DNA of 64,000 bases from Platynereis dumerilii (taxonomy: Eukaryota > Annelida > Polychaeta > Phyllodocida > Nereididae), in contig JAPTHN010000074.1 of assembly GCA_026936325.1 (NCBI GenBank), positions 1 through 64,000 of the forward strand, written 5' to 3'. Made by a program: the position numbers and the translations under genes. Positions 42,206 to 64,000 of the stretch are shown piece after piece; position 1 is the stretch's first letter; each line of letters begins with the position of its first letter. Below the pieces are notes generated by a model. It had not been told where the DNA came from. It did no database searches and worked only from the letters and a program-made list of their open reading frames with translations.

Positions 42206-43237
42206 GGTTGGGGTTAGGGTTTCAGATAATTCTTGCTATTCCAATTTTTATAATTAAGTTTTCGCCACTTATTTAGCATGGAAATTACCTGAATTTGGAC
42301 TATTTTGCCTTTCTACAGCTAGTTGACCACTGGAGTTTCAGCAGATACCTGTTTATCATTGGCCAAAATCAGCATTTGAGGGGGGGGGGGTGGCAACCAT
42401 TGGATAATCACTGGTTTTCTGTAAGTGTAGAAGTAACATTAGTAACACTGGTAGCCAGCAACAACAGGGCGGTGACAAAACTTCACCATCCGTTTGCGGG
42501 CCATTATTGGTGCAATGTAACTGTTGTGTGGTAGAGGGACATGTGCCCGAATGCTGGAAATCTTTCAGTGTCACTTTCGGGCCCCTGACCTAATTTGCCG
42601 TGATGGGGGTCATTTTTCTGAAAAAGTGCGAAAACGGAGGTTTTTGGCACTTTTCGGGCTGAGAAATGATGCGATTTTCATCATTTTTGCAGGAAATGCT
42701 GCTCCACTAGTGTTGATAAGTAATATATCAAGACATTTAGCCAGGATACCTCCGGGTTGATTCTGACCGGAGGGCCTGTTTTCTTATCTTTTAGCATGCA
42801 AATGCCCACATAGGCCTATGCAGAGGTCTAGAATCACAAAACCATGCTATTCGATGGGCAAGGCATCCAGAAAGGCATTAAACTGCCACCGGCACCCGAA
42901 CAATGCAGTTTTCCAGCTTTTCCCGCCAAAAATCTGCGGCTTTTCTGCTGTGATCTGTTACCGGAGCAATCTTAGCCCATGTCACTGCCATAGTAATGCT
43001 AATCTACTCCATTTTAACAAGTTTCCATGGTAGTTGCTGGCCTGCAGCGTGTATTTCAAAGTTCACCTGCATTAAGTCAACCAATCAGAGCACAGCTTTC
43101 TATTTTCTCCGGCCTTAATCCTATAAAACCAATGTCGTCTGCTAGATATTTGCTTTCTGCATGCAGTTTAGCTTGCGGGATACTAATGTAGCATACAGCA
43201 GTGACTAGAATTAGAATATTTTGGCCTGTTGTGGCAC

Positions 43238-44184
43238 CTAGACCACTGCATATCAGTTAAATGCCTGTTCTTGCACTTTTGCCACTGTTTATTGGGGTAA
43301 ACGTGAAGCAAACATACACAAAAAGGTTGCTTTAAGGCTTTTTCTGTATTGCGGATCCATCAAGGAGCTTCAGAAGGCTTTGATTGGGTGACTAAAAAAA
43401 AAAAAAAAAAAGAAGTTTAACTTGAAAAGGTTTTGAACCCAGGACTTCTCAGTTGCTGGCCCGACGCCTTAACCACTACACCACAGAGGATTGTTGCTGA
43501 CATGTCGCTCGGATTCCACATAATTTCAGACTCTGCTGGAATAAATGTCAACCATTTTTCGTACTGTGGCGGCTAAGCAGCGGGGGATTGGGGGGGGGGG
43601 GGGCGGTAGAGAGAATAGCACTTTACAACCTTTATATGAAGTTACCTGGTTTTACGTTCTGAAAATATGTTTTTTAGGTTGGAAGTACAACTCTTTTTTT
43701 TTTCCTGTTTTAGTTCTGTTTAACAAAAGATAATAAAAAATATTTTTTGGCCAGAGAGGCCCCATTTAAGCATGTAACTCCCAAACGGAGCCTCCATTTG
43801 GGACTTCAGGGAGTTACTGGAGTTGACAGGAGTTATCGGGAGTTTTAGTGGGAGTTACGGGAGTTAGCAGGAGTTAGCAGGAGTTAGCGGGAGTTAGCAG
43901 GAGTTGTGGGACTTAGCGGGAGTTACCGGGAGTTATGGGAGTTGACAGGAGTTAGATGGGAGTTACGGGAGTAATGGGAGTTAGCGGGAGTTAGTGGGAG
44001 TTACGGGAGTTAGCAGGAGTTAGCTGGAGTTACGGGAGTTAGCGGGAGTTACGGGAGTTAGAGGGAGTTAGCGGGAGTTAGCGGGAGTTATGGGAGTTAG
44101 CGGGAGTTAGCAGGAGTTAGTGGGACATAGCGGGAGTTGCCGGACGTCAAGGAGTTCCGGGACTTACATGCTTAAATGGGGCCT
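43238..44184 (+). repeat. Truncated, divergent terminal satellite unit (unit 22)
   Basis: The first half matches the other units. The MITE-like block (TIRs 43757-43777 and 44164-44184) has a rearranged minisatellite start, with several extra GGGAGTTAGC-type copies and base changes not seen elsewhere. It is 428 bp rather than 415. It ends exactly at the outer base of the right TIR, where LINE sequence begins. The telomere tract, second G-run and promoter-like part of the unit are absent. Confidence 0.9.
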
Positions 44185-45991
44185 AAACTTCCAGCCAAGC
44201 TTTTAAGACAAACAGTAAACTCTAGCAGTACACATATAGCTAGACTCTTCAACCAGTGCATCGACAATAGCACTTTCCCAGACGCAGCAAAACTAGCAGA
44301 AGTTGTACCATATTTCAAGAAGGATGATAATCTGTTAGTAAAAAACTATCGGCCAATTAGCATCTTACCTGTACTGTCGAAAATCTTGGAACGATTGATG
44401 CTAAATCAGATGACGCCCTTTTTAGTCAGTATATTACATCCTCGAATAGCAGCTTACCGTGTAGGATACAGCTGCCAGACAGTGCTGCTTCGTCTTGTAG
44501 AAGACTGGAAATTAGCAGCCGAGAAAAAGCACCACATCGGAGGCGTAATGATGGACTTAAGTAAAGCATTCGACTGCTTACCGCATGAACTTATCGTCGC
44601 AAAATTCCATGCATACGGAGCTAACGCTCAATCAAGTGCCCTTATCTGGTCCTATCTCCGGAATAGAAAGCAGAGGGTCAGAATTAGTGGACAAGTGAGT
44701 GGGTGGCAAACTCTTAAAAAGGGAGTGCCCCAAGGCTCAATTATGGGCCCAGTGTTTTTCAACCTTTTCGTGAACGATATCGTCTATGAATTCCGCAAAG
44801 CATCACTATATAACTATGCAGACGATAACACCATCTCAGTGTCAGGCCCAAGCAGAGATACAGTGATCCAAATCCTGGCTGGAGAAACCCAGGTGGCTAT
44901 CGATTGGTTCGGGAAGAACATGATGGAGGCGAACCCTCAGAAGTTTCAAGCGTTATTCTTAAGAAATGACAAAACTCAAAGTGACTCTTGTAATATTAAA
45001 TTAAATGACTTTGAAATTAAGAGTGAACGAAATGTTAAACTACTCGGAGTAAAATTAGATGAAAATTTGAACTTTAATGAACATATCAGAGATGTATGCA
45101 GAAAGTCTGGAGCTCAGCTTAATGTGTTAAACAGACTATCAAAATATCTTGACTTTAATGGAAGAATGAGTATTTTCAGATGCTTCATATTATCACACTT
45201 TAATTACTGTGCCCTTGTTTGGCACTTCTGTGGAGCTGTAAACAGCAAAAAACTAGAGCGCATTCAGTATAGAGCGCTAAGATTTGTTTTTATGGACTTT
45301 GAAAGTACCTATGAAACCTTGTTAGACAAAGCTAAGCTCATGCCCTTAGAGGTGAGCAGAAAACAGATGTTGTTAAAGGAGGTATACAAAGCTGTGAATG
45401 GTATCTCACCTGAGATCCTGCGCGATCTCTTTAAAATGAAAAATGTCACGTACAATCTTAGATCGAGAAATACTGTTGAAGTGGCTCACTGTAGAACCAG
45501 TAAGTTTGGATTAAATAGAATATCAAATTATGGAGCTAAGTTGTGGAACAGCCTGCCGGAGGAAATGAAGGACAGTAAAGACTATCACAGCTTTTGTAAA
45601 CAAGCTGAAGCATGGACTGAACCTCTCTGTAAATGTAGGCAGTGCAGATTTTAAAATTGTTTAGCCTTTTAAATTGTATGTTTTTAATATGTTTTAATTT
45701 AAGTTAACAATCAAATGATAAAATTTATAGTAATGTTTGCCTGTCCACCAGGATTTTATAAGGACTACGTGCTCTGTCAGTCAGATAGAACTTTTAGAGT
45801 AGAATTATTATTTACATGTATGATGTTTGTCAAAACTGTGTTTTAATTTCATCTTTTTTGTAAAATTTTTCTATGTGTTATTTAGCTAGTCATGTACTAC
45901 TGTTATTGTCGGATGATTAGCCTGTGGCTAATGTTTTCTCGTTGTAAAATTCTCACCGACGTAAAATAAAATGATTTGATTTGATTTGATG
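44185..45991 (+). mobile_element. LINE (non-LTR retrotransposon, CR1/L2/Jockey-like group), 5'-truncated
   Basis: The element holds one long open frame (44176-45654, 492 codons; the first three codons come from the satellite TIR, so the ATG is not native). Reverse transcriptase landmarks are intact: NYRPIS near residue 58, the motif A segment MMDLSKAFD (residues 125-133), GVPQGS (183-188) and YADD (214-217). A thumb and C-terminal region typical of CR1/L2/Jockey-like elements follows, ending in a Cys-containing tail. The endonuclease domain and ORF1 are missing. The 3' UTR runs to a short ATTTG/TGATT microsatellite tail (45972-45991), as many elements of this group have. The long undamaged frame suggests recent activity. 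No target duplication can be defined because the left junction is with the satellite. Confidence 0.95.
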
Positions 45992-46580
45992 TACTTTATT
46001 TTGACATGACATCAAAGAAGCAAAATTGACGAACATATATTTTTGTTCCGTCAATGCGTGTATTTCAAAGCAAAATGGTAATTTGTCGGCTAAAATTGTT
46101 TTAAATGATCATCTGTACCTGGAACAATGATTATATGATCAATGTTTGCTATTATCAACAATAGGGATTAAATAAAGTGGAGTCAACCAAAATTTCTCAC
46201 CTACGTGACGACATAGACTCTCCTCAGCAAAATTCTATCTGGGGCAGTGTCAGCGTAACTTAAGGACATAAAAAGTGTATTTCATACAAATTAAGACTAT
46301 GGAGCACAGGCTGGATAAGGAAAACATCCTAAAACATGCATTTTAAAATTACCCTTATGTGACACTTTTGGCCTCATTTAAAATGACTTCACCCATATAT
46401 ATTTTATCTGCCAGAATTATTCCTCTCAGTGAATCAGTTGTAGTCGCAGTAGAGTAACTCTGAAGTGTTTCTATACACATAATTTGTCGTTTTATTTTGC
46501 GATCAATGCCGATCATCAGTTTCTTTATCCATGGGTTCTAGTTATTTTAGCAAGAAACTTGAGATTAATTTGTTTTTCAG
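45992..46580. other. Non-coding stretch between LINE and first visible ARMH3 exon
   Basis: About 590 bp of AT-rich DNA, presumably intron. I looked for an exon encoding the N-terminal ARMH3 segment (which in the human protein ends FWDELFLMK) and found none. The only structure noted is a small imperfect hairpin at about 46027-46055 (TTGACG...CCGTCAA). The stretch ends in a normal acceptor, TTTTTCAG, at 46580. Confidence 0.6.
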
Positions 46581-54431
<7,851 letters not shown>

Positions 54432-55636
54432 TTTTGACGATCTGCTAGGATTTTATGCCAGTAATTAGGTTTTAATTATTGTTTAGATATTTTGAATTTA
54501 TTTTGTGGCTGTTAATATTCTTGATTGATATCATTTAGGTTATTATAGTAGTCATAATAATTATTGTTATCATTTGTTTGTGATCTATAACTATTATGGG
54601 ATGGTGTATCATGATAATTCAAGTTTTGATGTAAATCTTAATATCCTTAAGTTCATAGTAATTTGAAAATAATTATATTTATTTATTATACAAATAGCTA
54701 ATGGTCAGTCCAGAATCATTGCACTATGGATTAACAACCATCTCACATGACATGAACAAAATACTGTAGAAAAGTACTAACCACTTGCATGAACAAAATA
54801 TGAAAAAAAGACTATGAAACTTTGTGTTCTATAATTATTTGTTCAGTAGATTACTATATTGACTCGCATCTTCAAAAACTGTGCAACTTGCTTTAAAGTA
54901 GCTAGTGAGGCTTACAGTGTTCCCGGCAACGAATGGTTCTCTAAAAACGCTCTGTAGAGTGAAGAACGCCCTTGCTTCTGCAACTGCAATTGCAAAAATA
55001 TTTCAAGTAGAGCGAGAGATATATAACCTTATTATAGACCTGCAACGAGTACAGCTGGAGTTAGGAGGGGGCAAGTTGCCAACACATCCCAAATCAATAC
55101 CCCTCTGCACTTTTGATTGGAACATTAAAAAACACTATTGTATCAATGCCGTTCGTTCCTAAGAATTTAATTGACATATTGAACGTTATTATGAAATCTA
55201 ATCTGTATTTTGACTGACATACAACATGATTATGTATTTTCTCTCAGACTACTCCGTACTCAATTTTATAGTAGGCCTAGATTCATCCTAATTTGCTTTC
55301 AATTTTGATGTTAAAAGGGGGTAACATTTATTTATAATGGAATGTTATATTCAAATTAATGTCTTAAGTGATTAATATTAATGATTTTTTTTGTGATGTA
55401 TGTTGAATACAGTATTATTTCGGGGGAGCAGAAAAAAAAATTGTATTTAAAATCCTACAGTCTTGCGTTAAATAGGTACACTGTGTGAGATAAATTCTTG
55501 GAGTGGTCTGTGCTATTTATAGGCCCACATGATTAGAATATTGTTGTCATGGAGATGGAATGTGCAATGGCCTCTACTTCTGCCGAGGTGTCCAAATTTT
55601 GACATATATAACTGTATGATTAACATCTAAGGTTCA

Positions 55637-55642
55637 AATAAA
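55637..55642 (+). terminator. Candidate ARMH3 poly(A) signal
   Basis: AATAAA 1.2 kb after the ARMH3 stop codon, followed by GT-rich DNA. A second AATAAA at 56229-56234 is an alternative. Without transcript data I cannot choose between them. Confidence 0.4.
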
Positions 55643-57274
55643 TGTGAGATACTGGAATATATGTACATGCTGTTTATGAGATTAAATTACAATTTTGAAA
55701 ACTTCAAAACATAGCAATGTTGTCAGGGTACGCCTTTTTGATGATTTTCTTACTTGTTTCCCATGTATGTGTATATTTCGCACCTATAAGCTGTATATTG
55801 TTTTCTACTTTAAATTTGACCTTGACCTAATTTTGTATGAGTACTATGACCTTTGCCTTCTTCGACCGTGAGTTGACCTATTTATTCAACTTCTTTTCCA
55901 CATCAGTTCACTGTAGTTTATTTAAATCTGTGCATAGTGAAATTATTAATCATGTAATGTTTTATAATTAACTTAATGTAATTTTGTAAATATCTATGGT
56001 GGTGTACATACTTTAATTCAATGAGTTCTGTGGATATATTTTCAAAGTTTGGTGCCAAAACGGGGATTTTTTTCTTCTTTTTCTTTCAGCCATTGTTTGT
56101 TAGGAGAGGCTATAAGGTGTCCATGCAATTGTGTTACTTGTTGTTTAGGTCTTTGCTTGTTCCGGAATGCACAAGCAATAATGATTATGTTGTAATTTGA
56201 AAAGTCATCCGTGACCCTAAAAAAAGCTAATAAATTTTCTATCAGGAATATTTGCGGTTGTGTCATTCATTGTTACGTGGTTTGAAAAATTGCTTTACAA
56301 CTAGTTCTGCCAACAGTTTTGGAATACAAGCGGCAATACATTTGTCACATCTCATTTACAAACTTCATTACTTAGTCTCAAATTGCGGAAGTTTTGTATC
56401 TGTCATGGTTTCCAATTTGCCTTTTGTATATTGACTTCTGAGTTGCCTGATGTGGTTAAGGCACTGGTTTCAAAAGAGTTTTGCCTTCTCAGTCTCCTCT
56501 GAATCGCTGAAGTTTCTCAGTTTAATAAGTTGATCAGAAATGTCCAGATGAGAGATGTCCTTTGAATAAGGTAATAAATTAGATAATCCTGGGTGCAATT
56601 CCTGCGCAACCGGTTGGTAGAGTATAAATTGGCAGTTCCTGGTGTCATGGCCTCTATGATCAATGAGCAAAGAGCTAAGTACTAGACCCACAGAAGAGTG
56701 GTGGGCCTAAATGTGCAGTTGAAAATAGACTTTGGACTCGTTTTCTCATCATCTCCTCACCCAGGACCACCCTTGCAAGCATCATTTAAGTACATCTACT
56801 TGTTTCAAGACTTGACTATTCGTGCCCAGGCATCTATCAACCATGATGTGTTGCAGTCGACTAATGTCAAGTGATTACAGAATTGGACTAAAATGTTCCT
56901 TGTAGGGTCATATCCCTATCTATGCCATGTTATTCTTTGTGACTCATAAGCAATTTGTGAGGTCACATCCTATACTTTCAATGCTGTCAAAACAAGGCAT
57001 CAATGAGGTCACAAGTTACTCAATGACAAACAGACAGTGCATTTCAATGCAATGTATAGGGCATGTTCTGAGGTCATTGATATCCACTAGCAACTGAATG
57101 TAAGTACTCGTCATTCGTTGACTGTAACCACAGACAACAAAGTTTGTCAAACAACGGCTCCACATTAGGTGCCTATAGTATTTAGCATTTTCGGCAATTG
57201 CACAGCAAATCAATAATATCAAGTCATGAATGACGAGCCCACTTGATACAATTGTTAGCTTTGAGCTTATGTTG

Positions 57275-57296
57275 ATATATATATATATATATATAT
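57275..57296. repeat. (AT)11 microsatellite
   Basis: Eleven uninterrupted AT dinucleotides between ARMH3 and the ABCC gene. Confidence 0.97.
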
Positions 57297-57375
57297 TGAA
57301 TACCTTAGAGCATTACATATTATATCTTTGACAGTCAAGTCAGGAAGAAGACGTTCCATTTTATGAAATAATGAC

Positions 57376-57381
57376 TTTATT
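57376..57381 (-). terminator. Candidate ABCC gene poly(A) signal
   Basis: AATAAA on the minus strand (TTTATT on +), 171 bp past the ABCC stop codon. It is the nearest canonical signal and gives a normal short 3' UTR. Confidence 0.6.
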
Positions 57382-57551
57382 CAAAGTATATCGGCGATCA
57401 TGATAATTCTGCAGGTACAAACTACAAACTCCCTGAATTCTGCGACTAGACCAACTCAAGAATATATTATACATCAATTAAATATAATCCTCTACACATA
57501 TCCTGTGTATAAATTAGTTAAAAATGATAAAATATGATATATCTTTACTTA

Positions 57552-63550
<5,999 letters not shown>

Positions 63551-63909
63551 CTGGAAGAGAAAATAAGTATAGCACAACAATGATACAAAGCATAATACAT
63601 CGAGATCCTGTTTTGATTTTTGAAACTCTTCCCAAAATTGTATCTATATTATTTCAAAATTTTACTTTGTCAATTTTTTGTAATTTTTATCCATTGATTT
63701 ATATGTGTTGATACTTGTTCAAGAGGGCTCCAAGCCTAAACAGAATTGTATTCTGACTTTGGATACCCAATAAAACTTGTCTAAACTTGTCTAATGTTTA
63801 TTTAAGCATATTTATGGGCCCACCAATGAATTTCTAGATAAATTAAACATAATAAACAGCACAGCATCTAACTAAATAAAAATTCAAGCTTGAAAGTTTA
63901 AAAAAAAGT
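63551..63909. other. ABCC intron, non-coding, with possible LINE 3' end
   Basis: No further ABCC exon is visible here; the preceding exon must lie beyond the right edge. On the + strand, 63716-63796 reads like the 3' end of a LINE: a TTGTATTCTGACTTTGG segment, CCAATAAAAC, then a short ACTTGTCTAA duplication as tail. This is resemblance only. The rest is AT-rich without recognisable content. Confidence 0.3.
63901..63907 (-). terminator. Pol III terminator of tRNA-Arg
   Basis: Seven Ts on the minus strand, two bases after the tRNA discriminator base, as expected for Pol III termination. Confidence 0.9.
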
Positions 63910-63982
63910 CGAGCTCGCCAGGATTCGAACCTGGAATCTCTTGATCCGTAGTCAAGCGCGTTATCCATTGCGCCACGAGCCC
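63910..63982 (-). tRNA. trnR-ACG: tRNA-Arg (anticodon ACG)
   Basis: A 73-nt cloverleaf folds on the minus strand. The acceptor stem GGGCTCG pairs with CGAGCTC (one G-U). The A box is GGCGCAATGGATAACGC-type. The anticodon stem CTTGA/TCAAG encloses loop CTACGGA with anticodon ACG, and the T arm is CCAGG TTCGAAT CCTGG. The discriminator base is G. There is no intron. A in the wobble position would be edited to inosine, so it reads CGU, CGC and CGA. It lies within or just beside the ABCC gene on the same strand; the intact stems and terminator suggest a working gene. Confidence 0.97.
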
Positions 63983-64000
63983 TGCATGGCAGTGCATGCA

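Larger units (their letters stand above)
1..44184 (+). repeat. 2.06-kb composite tandem satellite array (21 full units plus one partial)
   Basis: Units start at 1, 2055, 4114, 6160, 8212, 10267, 12326, 14390, 16451, 18505, 20564, 22627, 24677, 26734, 28793, 30859, 32920, 34984, 37048, 39114, 41178 and 43238, taking the sequence CTAGACCACTGCATATCAG as an arbitrary origin (a few units lack one base in it). Periods run from 2046 to 2066 bp. Units are nearly identical. Most differences are single-base indels and homopolymer length changes. All copies face the same way. The array runs off the left edge and ends inside unit 22 at 44184. Each unit combines a tRNA-like segment, a MITE-like block with a minisatellite core, a telomere-repeat tract, two G-runs and an A-run. 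Short open frames recur in every unit but only because the DNA is homogenised; none resembles a known protein. Confidence 0.98.
54432..57375. other. ARMH3 3' UTR and convergent intergenic region
   Basis: AT-rich DNA between the ARMH3 stop codon and the ABCC poly(A) signal. It should contain the ARMH3 3' UTR; candidate AATAAA signals lie at 55637-55642 and 56229-56234. Short open frames such as 54905-55162 show no resemblance to known proteins. A fragment near 56445-56610 has a weak A-box-like and B-box-like pair but the spacing is too large for a tRNA. Apart from a TA microsatellite at 57275-57296 I see nothing definite. Confidence 0.6.

Noticed and set aside
42818-43033. A 71-codon open frame repeated in most units (first at 1634), plus 60-97-codon frames on both strands.
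   Set aside because: They recur because the units are nearly identical. Overlapping frames on both strands are equally preserved, they cross simple repeats and G-runs, and none resembles a known protein.
1-44184. CRISPR-like regular repeats.
   Set aside because: The short repeats are contiguous G-rich minisatellite units without unique spacers, in an intron-bearing animal genome.
54905-55162. An 85-codon open frame after ARMH3.
   Set aside because: It lies in the probable 3' UTR, has no splice or similarity support, and is no longer than expected by chance.
56445-56610. A possible tRNA or SINE, with TGTGGTTAAGGC and GGGTGCAATTCC.
   Set aside because: The A-like and B-like boxes are more than 120 bp apart and no cloverleaf forms.

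Overview
The window is nuclear DNA of a bilaterian animal, most likely an invertebrate. The evidence is two intron-rich protein genes with conserved animal splice sites, tRNA-derived SINEs, a non-LTR retrotransposon, TTAGGG-type telomere repeats and a Pol III tRNA gene. I cannot name the species from the sequence alone.

Region 1 (1-44184) is one head-to-tail tandem array with a period of about 2.06 kb: 21 complete units and a 22nd partial one. It runs off the left edge, so its full size is unknown. Each unit is a mosaic. In + strand order it holds a minus-strand tRNA-like (SINE-type) segment ending at a long T-run, a long G-run, a palindrome-ended MITE-like block whose core is a GGGAGTTA-type minisatellite, about 51 bp of interstitial TTAGGG repeats, a second G-run, and a stretch carrying octamer, E2F-like, CCAAT and TATA motifs. 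No credible protein gene lies in the array.

Region 2 (44185-45991) is the 3' part of a LINE with an intact reverse transcriptase core. It starts exactly at the outer end of the terminal inverted repeat of the last MITE-like block. That suggests array and LINE were joined through a MITE copy.

Region 3 (46581-54431, +) holds 21 coding exons of ARMH3 (C10orf76 homologue), a Golgi-associated armadillo-like protein. Only the exon(s) for roughly the first 50 residues are missing, and they are not found between the array and the first visible exon. The array therefore appears to sit inside an early ARMH3 intron, unless the assembly is wrong there. Its largest fully visible intron carries an 875-bp foldback transposon with a perfect 9-bp target duplication, itself hit by a 303-bp hAT-like MITE. 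Two SINEs of one tRNA-derived family lie in other introns.

Region 4 (57552-63550, -) holds the last 13 exons of an ABCC (MRP1-like) ABC exporter, covering the second membrane domain and second nucleotide-binding domain. It is tail-to-tail with ARMH3 across about 3.1 kb of AT-rich DNA. SINE fragments and a short minisatellite lie in its introns. A complete tRNA-Arg(ACG) gene sits on the minus strand at the right edge.

The two protein genes are ordinary conserved host genes with no evident functional link. The unusual material is the composite telomere-repeat-bearing satellite and the nested transposons.
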